From the NCBI GenBank assembly GCA_964016885.1, contig OZ024742.1, positions 113,656,660-113,720,659 of the forward strand: a DNA stretch of 64,000 bases, in the 5' to 3' direction. Positions 1 to 12,829 of the stretch are shown in pieces (positions within the stretch are counted from its first letter, which is position 1; every line of letters starts with the position of its first letter). The DNA is from Eledone cirrhosa. Its lineage: Eukaryota > Mollusca > Cephalopoda > Octopoda > Eledonidae. The notes below the pieces were generated by a model. The model was not told the origin of the DNA, searched no databases, and saw only the letters and a program-made list of their open reading frames with translations. The position numbers and the translations under genes were made by a program.

Positions 1-572
1 ATGCGTGGTGTCTATAAGATGTCTGAGTTGTGTAGAATGGATGGAAGAGTAAAAGGATAAAAATAAAAATAACAACACAAGAGAGAGTTACCTTGGGAGA
101 GATTTAATAGTCCCTATATATTTCGGATTCACATCCATCAACTGAGGTTTTTTTCAGGGGTGGGGGAAAAGGTGGTCTGTTGGACAAGTCCGGAAGGCGT
201 CTTTCGCTGTTTGCTGATTTGAATATCTGAGGTATTCGGCAGAGCGCGCGTGCGCGTGAAATGGGGTCGGTCGTACAAAGGTCAGCGGCCGAATGAGGGA
301 GTGGGATGGCGCTAGCTGTCAGTCCATTCTCTGCCTGTTTGTTAGATGTTACTGTGTGTGTGTGTGCGTGTGTTGTTGTCTCGCTTGAGTGTGTGTGTGT
401 GTGTGTGTGCGTGTGTTGTTGCCTTGTTCATCTGTATTGGCAGTGTAGTATGTTCGTATGGTGGAATGCTACAATGTGTGTGTGCGTGTTTGTGCGTGTG
501 TGTGTGTGGTTGTATCGTTTGTGTGTGTGTGTGTGCGTGCGTGTGTTGTGTGTTGTTGCATCGCTTGTTAAC

Positions 573-812
573 TTAAACCAGCCATTTCATTTCGCTTCTC
601 TCTGATCGGTTGTTTATTTGCGGTTGCAGGCGTTTGATAAAAAATGCTTGCTTGATACGTAACGTGCCGACGTTTCTTTCAGTCGCTAGAATTGTGACAA
701 TGGGCCTTCCGTCTTTGTTTCCGCATTTGTTTATGTGTTTCCGGAAAGACGAGGCCCTGGTTTTAGTGTGTTCCTTGATCCGGATGTGCAAAGGTCAAAT
801 TGTGCTACCTAT
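573..812 (-). pseudogene. Shorter inverted copy of the same PLE GIY-YIG tail
   Basis: Reading the minus strand gives HIRIKEHTKTRASSFRKH and continues to the same C terminus (ERSEMKWLV) as the plus-strand copy. It begins just after the YIG motif, so this copy is truncated further than its partner and lacks the GIY half of the nuclease. It forms the left arm of the inverted repeat. Confidence 0.75.
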
Positions 813-1323
813 GTTACAGAGAAACACCCAAGGCAAGTGCTTCCTTAAAATGCCACACCTGGGCGAGAAAACCACCAACGCTATCCGCAAGGCTATACGG
901 AGGGAGGGCCTCGACATCCACCTGGCCCACTCGGGCCCCTCCCTGCGAAGATGCCTCTCCAGGAAACCCGAAAAATCTATTGACGCATGCTCCCTCAGAG
1001 AATGCCCGACACGCCATGCTAACTGTTGCCTACGCACATACGTCGTGTATGAGATAGAATGTGACAGGTGCAACCAATACTACATAGGTAGCACAATTCG
1101 ACCTTTGCACATCCGACTCAAGGAACACACTAAAACCAGGGCCTCGTCTTTCCGGAAACACATAGACACATGCGGAAACAAAGACGGAAGGCCCATTGTC
1201 ACAATTCTAGCGACTGAAAGAAACGTCGGCACGTTACATATCAAGGAAGCACTTTTTATCAAACGCCTGCAACCGCAAATAAACAACCGATTAGAGAGAA
1301 GCGAAATGAAATGGCTGGTTTAA
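802..1323 (+). pseudogene. PLE C-terminal fragment with GIY-YIG endonuclease
   Basis: The frame is open across 610-1323, but only the part from about 802 is unique; upstream bases are the antisense of the inverted arm. The protein has a basic stretch (TTNAIRKAIRREGLDI), a region typical of PLE linkers (SLRRCLSRKPEK), and then a GIY-YIG nuclease: YVVYEIECDRCNQYYIGST, followed by RPLHIRLKEH with the conserved Arg. It ends in KEALFIKRLQPQINNR, which carries a Glu in the usual late position. This is the endonuclease half of a PLE polyprotein; the reverse transcriptase is absent, so the copy is 5'-truncated. It has no ATG suited to the domain and is unlikely to be expressed on its own. Confidence 0.75.
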
Positions 1324-1348
1324 GTTAACAAGCGATGCAACAACACAC

Positions 1349-1382
<34 letters not shown>

Positions 1383-2020
1383 AGACAACCACACACACAC
1401 GCGCACACACACATTCCAGCATACGAATATACTACACTGACAATACAGATGAACAAAGCAACAACACACACACACACACACACACACACACTCAATCGAG
1501 ACAACAACACACGCACACACACACACGGTAACATCTAACAAACAGGCAGAGAATGGACTGACACCTAGCGCCATCCCACTCCCTCATTCGGCCGCTGACC
1601 TTTGTACGACCGACCCCATTTCACGTGTACGCGTGCTCTACCGAATACCTCAGATATTCAAATCAGCAAACAGCGAAAGACGCCTTCCGGACTTGTCCGA
1701 AAGACAATCTTTTCCCCCACCCCGGAAAAAAACCCCAGTTAATGGATGTGAATCCGAAATATATAGGGACTATTCTCTCCCAAGGTAACTCTCTCTTGTG
1801 TTGTTATTTTTATTTTTATCCTTTTACTCTTCTCTCCATTCTACACATCTCACATATCTTATACACACCACGCATCTCAACGTACACCCACTTACATCTC
1901 TCTCTCCGCCACCGGACCTTGTTACCCGGAGATTTACCCATTTGCATTGTCGAGGCTTCCAAACGACTTATAGATATTTACTTATTGTTCCACAATGCTT
2001 CAAGCAAACTTCAATACTCT

Positions 2021-2059
<39 letters not shown>

Positions 2060-2163
2060 CATGGAGTTTTATATCTGGCGACATGAGGTGTGTTTATAGA
2101 TAAACATTTTGCAAGCCTTCCGCTGTGAATTAGAAAACTGACATAGTAACGTTTTCTGACTTG

Positions 2164-2343
<180 letters not shown>

Positions 2344-2344
2344 C

Positions 2345-5300
2345 GTACATATATGTTTCGCAGCCGTGAAGCATATCTATTTCTGATTAAGAAGATATGT
2401 AATATATACTTATTTCAATCTTTTTGAATTCTGTTTTTATAGATTTGATATTTGATAAAGAAATCTTCGTCAGAAGACACTCGGTACAAAACACTCATTT
2501 TCTGTTTAGTTTCAGATACGTTTGCAGTTATGGCTAGGAAATTTATTTTTGCGATGGCGTAGCTTAAACATTTCTTCTTTAGCATATGTTTCTTTATATT
2601 TTTATAAATTGTTTACTTTCTAAAAATGATGCCGTGTATAGGTGTAACTATTTCATTGTCAGTTAAAATCTTTATCATTTGCATATTGTAGTTTACACAT
2701 GTTAACAATAGTTATCATATTGGCGCACAAACGGGAAAGATGAAACCACCTTATCTCCAGTTCTCATCCGTTGCAGTACTTGCTGGAGTTGTTTCATTGG
2801 TCATAGCAGTGAAATCCAAATTAAAGAGTTTGGCGCCAACGCACGATCTTTGTTCACAGCACAATGAATAGCGAAAGGGACTTGAACATTTACATTGAAA
2901 ACAGAATTTTCAAGAGTGACTAACAAATCAGCTGGAAACCTGTTACGTCACTACGAAAGAAAATCTATCACCTATTTCCTTAATGCCCCGAACTGGTCTG
3001 CGCTTATGGTGAAACATTTCTCAGTAGCAGAATAGAAGCAATCCTTATTTCGCCCGTTAGAGAATTGTGGTTGAACTTCATTCAGAATGTAAATTCAACC
3101 AACTACACATGAGTTTACCTAAGCGTTTCTGAGATAAGGAGTGCTATTTCTTAAATATATTTCCTAATCCCAGATGATAGGTGATTGTTAACTGAAAGAT
3201 GGTTTAACCTCTTCCCAAGAAACTTGTCGTGGTAGAAACTTGGCGGGGTGATTGTTCTATGGGAAATTAATTTTGTTCAGGCTGTTTGCGGATATAAACA
3301 TCGGACATTATGAAGGGATAATCTGTCCAGCTGTCACCACTACACGTATTTTTATTAAAGCTTCCAGCTTGCCTGTCTTTACTTCTGATGATGCTAGTGC
3401 AATGATCTTGCATATCATCTTTCCAGATACGTGTAGGGTGGTGGTATGACATATTTGTGATTACAAGTTCATGGACAATGCATTTTCTGAGTGAAGTAAC
3501 ACATGTCAGAGCCATTCATTTCAATGATGAATCCCCGAGTCGGGTAACCTACACCCAATACGTCTTTGAACATCTCAGGGACAATACTAGCCTCTGACCG
3601 TGTTACAGCTGCTAGCGAAGCCTCACGTTATTCGTACTATTTATATTTAATGTCATCTTAGTTCATGACTTTTATTTTTATGACATATACACCGATCAAA
3701 AAAAAAATACGTTTCACCAAGAGTGAGCTGGCATATCATTGATGCTCCCTGGTGAGTTTACAAGTCACATAGGATAGGTTGACAAATCCAAAAATTGATT
3801 TGCGCAGTTCAGTTTGGCGGCAGCTGCTCCAGATGGTGTAGGCGTCATTAAAGTTTGTAAGATGGCTTTTTTCCCGGTAGGCGTTGTTCTCTAAGTGCTG
3901 CAATATATAAATTGCAGGAGACGAGCCCTTTGATGTCCAGTGCATTTCTTTCTCCTGGTTTATGCCAAGTTTGAGAACCTTCCCTTTTACTTTGAATTTC
4001 TTTCTTTTCTGACAGGTACGATATCCCTACACTTACAGCTGTAGTGTGCTGGCTAGTGTGAGGTAAATCAGTCTATATTCTGGCACATTTTAGAGCCTCC
4101 TCCTCCAAGGAGGTGAGAAGAACGATTCCTAGAGAGAGCTACTCAGACTCCAAAAGGGCTGCCGAATTCTGTTGATACTTTATTTTGTGCAGAGTGGCGC
4201 TATGCCATGAATCAATAGTGTGCACGTGTGTGCCTAAAGATTCCAGTGCCACTGCACTTGTGCCCATCAACACATGACCTGGAGTAGTTACAATAAATAT
4301 ACCGCTTTAAATAATGCCAGTTGTAGTTTAACAGCTCAAAACTAATAGAGACAGATGAGATTAGAACTAAGATTTTGATTACCCTGTCATGCATTTGTAA
4401 TCTCGAGCTCCGCTATGAAAGCAAAAGCACAAGTGATTCTTCCCACCTCCGGGATGCAATAAAAGATAATTATGTATAGGTTAATTGCATCAGTACCTTA
4501 ATCGAGGATCTACTTCTTCGTTTTAAATTCGCATGGTCTTTACGTGCAGGCATTTGCTCTGGTGATAATCGTACTTAATAAGATATGAGATTATTTTCAA
4601 TATCAATGAATTTCCCTATGCGTCTGACGAACAGTGGCAAAACATAGGCTATAATTTGAACAACACAGTGGATTGTGTTAGTTCTACACCCGAAACATAA
4701 CTCCTCTGAAATTAATATCAGACATGATTTGAATAAGGTCGTGTTCTCTGACATATTAATCTTTGATTACAATATACTTTAACGTTGGAATGTTTATTGG
4801 TCGCTGGACATTTTCTTTGATGGTGCTTTATCATAATTTCTTCGTCCAGCCGTACTACTAACATCTTACGTGACAATTTTTTGCATTTATTTCAGAATCA
4901 ATATTAGTGACTGGTTCTTCTAAATAAATATATTCATTCACAAATATGCATTGGAACGGAAACTCCTCTCATCCGAAGATCAGTGTTCCAGTGTTTCGAT
5001 CAACGAAACAGCATGCTCATGAAATTAACGTGTAAATGACTGAACATCCCACAGACACGTGTATCGGTAACATTCAAGAGGTAACAACGTGAAAGAGTCA
5101 GTGTGAAGGCCGACACTTTGAATTAATTGCATTGTGCATTTGGCGGGCTTCCACCAGTTTCTATATACTCAATTTTACACTCAAGTATGATTTGTCCCAA
5201 TATTATTTTATATGGCTTTTGCTTAAGTTTCTAACGAAAACGTATTGACTGTGAAGCAAATCACTTGACACTTTGGCCATGTTATGTCCACTAACTTAGA

Positions 5301-5550
5301 ACTATAATGAAGTAGTAAGTATTTAAACAAAAATTATATAGAATAGAATATTGAACTCATTCAATCATTAGAGACTTTTGTTTCTCTCACTGTTTATTAC
5401 CAAAATTATATCCAGCACCATTATCTGACACCTAGTTCATCATCATATTTATTATATTCAATATATTAATATAGTAGTGCCTCTATTACGATAGATTCAG
5501 ACATTTTTATGTCATTATATGGAGGATGGTTTGTAATAAACAGTTCAAAT
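2345..5550. other. AT-rich DNA, no recognised gene
   Basis: Only short ORFs occur here. Two minus-strand stretches (about 3267-3515 and 3736-3945) read for 70-80 codons with protein-like composition, but I recognise neither family. They may be decayed repeats. No SINE, tRNA or intact element was seen. Confidence 0.5.
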
Positions 5551-5554
5551 GAGA

Positions 5555-5659
5555 AAGAGAGCGAGAGATAAAGAGAGTGAGAAGAGAGAGTGAGAGAGAG
5601 TGAGCAAGAGAGTGAGATAGAGAGAAATGGTGTGTGTGCGTGTGAGAGAGAGAGAGAGC

Positions 5660-5695
<36 letters not shown>

Positions 5696-5710
5696 TAAAC
5701 TCGATGTATT

Positions 5711-5766
<56 letters not shown>

Positions 5767-5790
5767 CGATGTATTTAGTGAGATAGAAAA
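5555..5790. repeat. Interrupted (GA)n microsatellite with a duplicated unit
   Basis: (GA)n-rich DNA broken by a short TG stretch. A non-repetitive sentence containing CGATGTATTTAG occurs at about 5702-5713 and again at about 5766-5777, separating GA blocks. This implies a local duplication of about 64 bp inside the array. Confidence 0.8.
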
Positions 5791-8700
5791 TGAAAGGAGT
5801 TACCGAAAGACATGTAAAGGTACTACGTATTGTTTCACAGTTATAGTGATCAATATACAAACAAGGTAGTAGTGTATTCAATACAGGCATTGGCAGAACT
5901 TTAAATGAGTTTAGTTACGAGTCAGCATTTGGAGATGTATTAGCAATATTTACTTAACTAAGAATTATCCAAATGTGGTAGAAGGAATATGATTTCTCAC
6001 AGAAGAAACAGAATAGTTTAACCCTTTTGAAGGATGTATGTTCAAATTCTACCTGCATTGAAATGAATGAATGGAATTTTGGGAGGATAGTTTAGGATCG
6101 GTGGTTGAAATCTCATAGAAATATAATCATTGGCTTGGATATAAGTGTTTGAAATTGATATTCGAGTTTGATAATTATATATGAGATGTTTGTAGTATGT
6201 GTTTGTGTATGAGAGTTTGAGATTGTTGGGTGTCTGTGGCGTTCACTGACGACACAGAGTAATGTCGTTCGATGTGAAAGGTATGCATTCCATGCGATAT
6301 TCGAATGCTTATTATACGATTTCCAGAGATCAAAACATTTAAAAGAGGACGGAATTTAACTTTGCAAATGTTGGAATCAGTAAACATCGTGGCATCAGAT
6401 GAATAGAAGTAGCAGAGGAAGGATTGTGGATAGGACAGATAACACACCAAATGTGCCAGAGATTTCGGAAATTGGTCTGTTAAATATTGACGCGAGAAAT
6501 AAAGTTAAATAGCTTATATGAATACAAATAACTCAAGATAACGCACTCCTCCTGATGCCATAATTTAACTATTGACCGTAACATTGGTTATTTCTTCCAA
6601 CTTGATTATGCAAAACTATTTCGATTTCAACATAGAATAGGAAATGATGGGTAATTTATTTACTCACCCTACAAATGTGTACAGATGCCATTCAATCATC
6701 ACCCTTTCTACCAAGGTGATGCCAAATATTCTATGCTGGTGTTCTCTGGTGTTTTGGGGCTCGAATTAGCATTTCGACATGTTCGTTGGTGATTTATTGA
6801 TGTCGATACATTAATATTGATGAGGATGTTGGTTTTCTGGATGGTGGTCATGGGTGCCATCATTATGATGATTTTGATTATAACACTTGTGTTAGAGGTT
6901 ATGATCTTTACGTTAATATGTGGCTGATGATAGCATGTTTGATGTAGTTTAGTAAGACTGTTTATGACCATTGTTGTGCTGTTGGTTTTTATGACAAGGT
7001 GATGGTGTAATTGGTGCTGCTATATTGAGAAACGTTGGCAGAAGCAAATATAACTGCTTCTGCCCAAACAAGCAACACTTCACCCACCACTACTGTTTTA
7101 TTGTTTCTTTCTGTCACATAAATTCAATATTTTGTCATCATATATTTATCACCTTATCGCAATTCATCTAGAAATACTCCAGCAACACAATGGTTCCCAC
7201 GCAATATACTAACTACACTATTATAATTGTTTGCAAAGATAAGATTAATTCACGGGAAAAAAAACTAATTATTACTTGTTTCACTGTTATTTAATTATTT
7301 ATCAATGCAAATGATATAAAGATAAACATGACATTGCTGTATGATAATTTTGAAAAATTCGTAAATACGTAACCACCAACATAGAAAAGATATAAGGTGA
7401 GATGATAACAAATATAAAACCAGAAATCAAACAAAGAGGAGATAAGAGAGTAGTAAGTTATTGTAAGGTGTGAGGAATAAGAAAGTGGTTGATGCCACGA
7501 AATATATAAACCTTAAAAAATAATCTTATCAGAAATGTTGGGTATCCTACATTAATAATATCGGCCGACGTCCTCATACCGATGTACAATCCATATCCTC
7601 ACGATAGTTTCTTTCGCTGAGTTAAATTATTGTTATACTAAAATATTTTACATGAAAGTCCGATCGTTACTTCATCGCCAATGAACATAATATTGAGTTA
7701 TTTATACATACTGACATAAACGATAGTGTAATTAACATAAATAAAAGTCGTGTTAGGCGTCAGTGTAACAGTCTTGTAAAAGTTGGCTTCCATACTTACT
7801 TGTCATTTGATTAGTGGGAAGAAAGGAGTCGAAAGTTCGGATCTGCTTTGTAATTCCATATCTAAACCATGCTATCCAGCGTACACCCATTTGTATTCGT
7901 TTTCAGAGAGATCTTGGTGCCAAAGACTAATAACAGATTATCCGATATTCTAACAATAAAACGCATTTAATATTTAGAAATTGATATTTATGCGTCGAAC
8001 TGAAACAATGGAATGCGAAATCGACCTCGGCACTATTTTCAATCAGAGCAAAAAGCCTCCGTATGAGTAGAGTGGCACTGCCAATTCCCTGCATATAGAC
8101 TGCAAGACAACTATGAACATAATGGAAAACAAGAAAGCGCTGTGTATGAATGCATTATAGTGAAATTGTGTGCATAATACATACAGCGATAGTGGAATTA
8201 TTATCAAAATATGATATAATATTAGTAGCATCTTGCAATGCACATTATTATATTTTAGGGAAATATAACACTGTACTACACCAACAGCTTTTCATTTCTA
8301 TAAATCTAAGATTCATATTATGTGAAGATAGGGAGCATCCATCTGATTTCTAGATGTGTATTATTATTTCCATTTGATGGAGATGTGATTAGATCTGGAA
8401 ACTTGGTTTGAATTTAGCAAACCGTCAATGAAACAGCTTTGTTCATCTGAGAAACCGGATGGATTGAAATATAGAAAGGTGTAGTTAGGTAGGAGTCACT
8501 GAATATAGGGAAGGCATTATTTCCATACGAGAGTATGTTTCTACTACTCTGTAGTATTACGTAACATTTACTGAATAAATGCCGGATGGCGCACTGCCAC
8601 ATAGCCGTGATGATAGGCGTGGTCGATCATTTCTGATACATGGCTAATCAAATATAGAATATCAGTAAAGCATATCGTATTTAATGTTTCTGTGTGGATA

Positions 8701-9090
8701 CTACATTACAGAACATATGTTCTGTTAGTCACGGTAGCATTGCAGTCAGATCTCCATCAGATACCAAACATAGCATCATTAATAAATAATAGGCACGTTC
8801 GATAATATATATTAACACACGTTAATAGAATATAGATTGGTCATATGTGGTATGCATTTGATCATAGATCAACATTAACCCACCGGACACAGGATTTAAT
8901 ACCAACAGCAACAATTTTAGTTGTCGATTGAACATTACATTTGACGCTTCATTCCCTGCAAACAGTTTAATTTAAAGACAACAGCCCAAACACAACTTAT
9001 ATACATTCCGTTGTCCTGTATTTGAATCGGAGATTAAATATAAATTATCGCAGCAGAAATTTGAGTAATAACGAGCACATTCACACCGGC
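5790..9090. other. AT-rich DNA, no recognised gene
   Basis: Only short ORFs without family resemblance. A small perfect hairpin (GCAGAAGCA / TGCTTCTGC, 8-base loop) lies near 7037-7062. Nothing else supportable was seen. Confidence 0.5.
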
Positions 9091-9118
9091 ATAAGAAAAG
9101 ATCCCGCCTTTTCGGGAA

Positions 9119-9235
9119 TCCCCCCCCCCCCCCCACCATCCATACCCTAGCACATAGATACCGCACGCCCTCTCAAGTCAACAGGGAGGGAGGTGGGGTG
9201 GGGGTGGGGGGTTAGGGGGGGGGGGGGGGGGGGTA
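9119..9235. repeat. Paired poly-C and poly-G tracts
   Basis: A run of about 14 C at 9121-9134 is followed about 85 bp later by a G-rich stretch ending in about 17 consecutive G (about 9217-9232). The two can pair, and the G-rich block has quadruplex potential. It sits directly downstream (in minus-strand terms) of the Helitron relic. Confidence 0.8.
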
Positions 9236-9414
9236 AAGTTCTCTGGTGTGGGGTTTGAATAGTTTTTAGGATTCCCCAGTTCAGCAGCCAGTAAGTTAAA
9301 GACAATTTATAGTTACAACAATAAATGCTGAACAGAGAACACAATTTTTAACAAACAATAATTTGTACAACCATAATGGAAATTCCAAGTAACAGAAAAT
9401 ATATAAATTACATT

Positions 9415-9993
9415 GTTAGAGCCTCAGAGTATACAATATTTTGTGTTCGGCCCTCCGGAGCAAAGATGAAGAGAATGTTTGGCGAGCTAACCCTAGAATA
9501 TCCTACATACAATTGACCATGCGAGAATCACTTATCTCGTAGCTCGTCTAGCGGAGAAGTTCTATAGACGTTGACCTCTGGAGCAGGTAAGCTGTAGTGA
9601 TTTAGAGGCCTACCACCAATCTCCAGGACACTGTTTGCAAGACATCGTATGTTACGTTCGGATTGTGTCTGCGTGTGCGGTGGAGGATGCCCTCAGCTAG
9701 ACTTTCGCGGGGGTTGTTCCACAATGCGAGAGAGTCGGCAAGATTGCAGTTGTGCAGCATAATAGGAAAAAGTTTTCAAAGCTGAGAAGGGACTTTAGCA
9801 GTTGCTGCTTCTTGCAGGGTGAGGTGCCAATGGGTGTCATCGTGTAACATTACACGCATCTGGCAAGCCAAACGAAACGGTAAGCCAAACGGTAATTGAT
9901 GGCCATTGATGGTTCTCAGATCTTGGAAAACTGTGTTCCTCTAACCTCGAACAGTAACAATGACCTTAAGCCGTCTGTGCCTTCGTGAAATAA
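9415..9993 (-). pseudogene. Helitron Rep/Helicase relic, internally deleted
   Basis: Minus-strand pieces match the Pif1-type helicase half of Helitron transposases. Near 9993 the reading is RRHRRLKVIVTVRG, then DLRTINGHQ, then DDTHWHLTLQEAATAK, then LALWNNPRESLAEGILHR and VLEIGGRPLNHYSLPAPE. About 9530 the sequence jumps straight to FSHGQLYVGYSRV, the last conserved helicase motif, followed by about 25 residues to the C terminus. The whole Walker A/B core that normally lies between is missing. At least one in-frame TGA (after PSQL) and one frameshift (before VLEIGG) are also present. Helitrons replicate by a rolling-circle mechanism using this protein. This copy is dead. Termini (5' TC, 3' CTRR with hairpin) were not identified. 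Confidence 0.8.
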
Positions 9994-10029
9994 ATATGTT
10001 TTTGCTTTTGTGTATGCAAAACAATCAGT

Positions 10030-10125
10030 ACACGAATATATATATTAAAATAACATATTAAAGTTTAAGCAAAGAATCGCTGCTTTCACCCTTAACGGGA
10101 TCTTCTGAAACTAAGAGAACGCAGA
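10030..10125 (-). repeat. Dispersed repeat 3' end next to (TA)n, copy 1
   Basis: On the minus strand the sequence runs from TCAGAAGATCCCGTTAAGGG through a CAGCGATTCTTTGCTTAAAC block to an AT-rich end next to TA repeats. The same text recurs at 33652-33725 (minus) and partly at 28045-28095 (minus), 27691-27765 (plus) and 41166-41250 (plus). The parent element is not recognised. A small hairpin (CCC/GGG) is embedded. Confidence 0.7.
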
Positions 10126-10954
10126 AGTAAATATTTCGAAAAACGTTATCTAATGCAGACTACTGGCATACAGACTAAGAAAAAGAGGGGAATGTTGTGC
10201 GACGCCATAAGAAAAGGTGAGGAATGACGTATAACCGGAAGTGTTGACATTTGACATTTTAAAGAAGTGAATATTTAAATAATGTATTTAATCTTTTAAC
10301 AAAATTCAGTAGACAAAAATACTTTCAACTTTTTACTTGGAAACAGTTACATTTATGGTGCAAAGTTGGTTCTGTTTGGTTCAGGTGTTTGGCGAAAAGT
10401 TTGTTACCTACATACGGCCGTCAGCTTTATAGTATAGGTAATATATATGAATGCATTTGTTCAGTCGCACAATCAGGAGTCAATATCAGAGATTAGAATG
10501 TCGAAAATAAGAGGGGGTGCACCACGCAATCACTTGCAATATCCAAATGCCAAATTCCATAACATTACCCACTAAGCATTTCCAAATGAAGGATAACTCA
10601 TTCTATAATGTAAAATGGATATGCACAGATAAGAGGTAGTTACTGTCAAATATCTTAAACAGAGATATGTTCGATTATAGCCTGAGGTTAAATAGAAGCA
10701 ACATATTTCACCCTGCAAGCTGTGCAAAGCTAATATACTGTTACAATGTTGATGTTTCCACTGGAAAAATGTTTTTGACAATATTAAACTTACAGAGCCT
10801 CGCCACTTTATTTTGATTATAATAATTATGGTATCAGACATAGCTTACCCTGGATATCTATTTTCTTCTATAATATTTAAATATTTCTTTGATCAATGTA
10901 TTTTCTCTACACTGTAAAATGAGAGCGTGCCTATTTGTATTTATTTTATTTATC

Positions 10955-10995
10955 TTTTAAATTGTTGCCAAATAGTTGTTGGCAACAATTTAAAA
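10955..10995. repeat. Perfect 17-bp hairpin, 7-base loop
   Basis: Arms 10955-10971 and 10979-10995 are exact reverse complements around the loop ATAGTTG. It could be a small foldback relic. There is no adjacent gene to make it a terminator. Confidence 0.85.
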
Positions 10996-10999
10996 ATGA

Positions 11000-12700
11000 G
11001 ATGAATCAAAACATCTTGTCAATTATATTAAAGAAACGTGTGATTTTTTTTAATTTTCTGTAATTTTCGAAACATACCACAATGGTATTTCTTCAAAGGA
11101 AAAAAATTAACATAATGATCAACCATTTCATATGCACCTGAAACATGCGGTCATATTGCTCTGACTATTGCTAAACCGTTACTTATGAATTTAAAATAAG
11201 TGGTGGGAGTACTTAACCTCAAAACATTGAGTTATTTTTTGCGGAATCCGATAGTCTAAAACAACATGCATTGGTGTATGTTTTCTGCTTATTGTGTCTT
11301 ATGTTCAATATCACCATTATTCATCTATAATTTTCAACATTTTGGGGTCCGACAAAATGATTTACAGACCAGTCATGTTGTTTTAATGATATTTGATACA
11401 CCAACAACAAGCAGTAAACTGGAACCACTATATTTACCAAAGCAGCATATATATGTTAGCATTATCCAGCTGGACCTGATGGAACCCCAGACATGTGCAG
11501 GCAGCTCCTATACTTTAAGAAAACCGTCAACCGTCCACGAGATGTGGATTGTTAGTAATCACACGATTTGTATTTCATTATTTATCCCGGGCCTTCCCTT
11601 AACATGTTTATATTCCCATGCCTCATACCTGAGTGTTTGAAATAGATTGTCAACCAGTATATACCATCACTAGATTTCTAACAAACTGTAGAGTAATCCA
11701 TATGATTGCACGAATCGATCACATATTCCTGCTTTGAGGACGCTTTCCTTTTTCATCCCGCAAGTCTTACAGGTTCTAAACTTAAAATATATATTAAGTT
11801 TCTTTTGTGTTTGTTTGTATAATAATTAATACTAGAGAAATTAATACCCCCAAGTCTATTAGTGTTATAAATAGAAGAGATTAATGAAGCCGTATTTGTA
11901 AATATTAAAAGTAGCAAGATTTAAATTTGGACAATCAGGAATTCACAGTTGTAGTAAAAAGGGTGATCTTTCAATTTGATATGGATACCCACTTCCCATA
12001 CCGCCCTTCGCGTAACACATTGTTTGGGAATGCGATTTTAGAATGATTCCAAAATGCAAAAAAAATAAAAAGGGTAAACAACAATAATCATAAAGATGAT
12101 TCTGAGTAGTTATTAGCGCTTATCATAGCATCATTAATACATTCAAACTCAATGTTGGCATCACTATGAAACTCAATATGACCTGAATAAACCCGATTAA
12201 CTTGTTTTTGTTTCTATTAGTTGGTGTCGCTTGATCATTTTCTACAGTCATGTTTAACGGTTACTACTTAACGGGTACTGTGTGGTAATTTCCTTATATT
12301 CTTTCTGTCCAGTTCCGATGAGTATAGACATTGCTAATGAGATTGAATAAGATAGCCTCTACATATTACAGAACACTAAATGATGTGATATTGTAAATTA
12401 TCTACCTTGAATTCTGTGATGTTTGGCAGGCTATACAATAACAAATTATCAGATATAGTTGGATGTTGTAACATAAGTACAGCTTTGTGAACTATATTTC
12501 TAGCACAAACATCTTTCTTAACATTATGTTAAAATGATAATCAGATATATATTTAGTACTATAGATTTATATTGTTTATTGACTATTCATCGTAAGTCTC
12601 CAGGGGTGTTCTACATCAACACGTCTCACAAGTTTTGAGAAATAATTTTGTTTGCAATTGGACTTGGAAAACACATATAACTGTATATTTTACTACGATC
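11000..12700. other. AT-rich DNA, no recognised gene
   Basis: A 124-codon open frame at 11266-11640 starts with ATG but shows no domain, motif or codon pattern I recognise, and is plausible by chance. Nothing else was seen. Confidence 0.4.
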
Positions 12701-12718
12701 TTCATATTATATTTCACG

Positions 12719-12825
<107 letters not shown>

Positions 12826-12829
12826 GGGG

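Larger units (their letters stand above)
1..1875. repeat. Large inverted repeat of two head-to-head PLE tails
   Basis: Bases 1-815 are the reverse complement of about 1081-1875, with a unique spacer of about 266 bp between them. Both arms carry the end of the same GIY-YIG reading frame (minus strand 791-573, plus strand to 1323), then a TG/CA-rich stretch, then the same untranslated tail. The left arm runs off the window edge. The arms differ by scattered substitutions and small indels, so they are similar but not identical. Penelope-like elements are known for 5'-truncated copies joined in inverted orientation, and this fits that pattern. A foldback DNA element is the alternative, but the coding content favours PLE. 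Confidence 0.85.
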
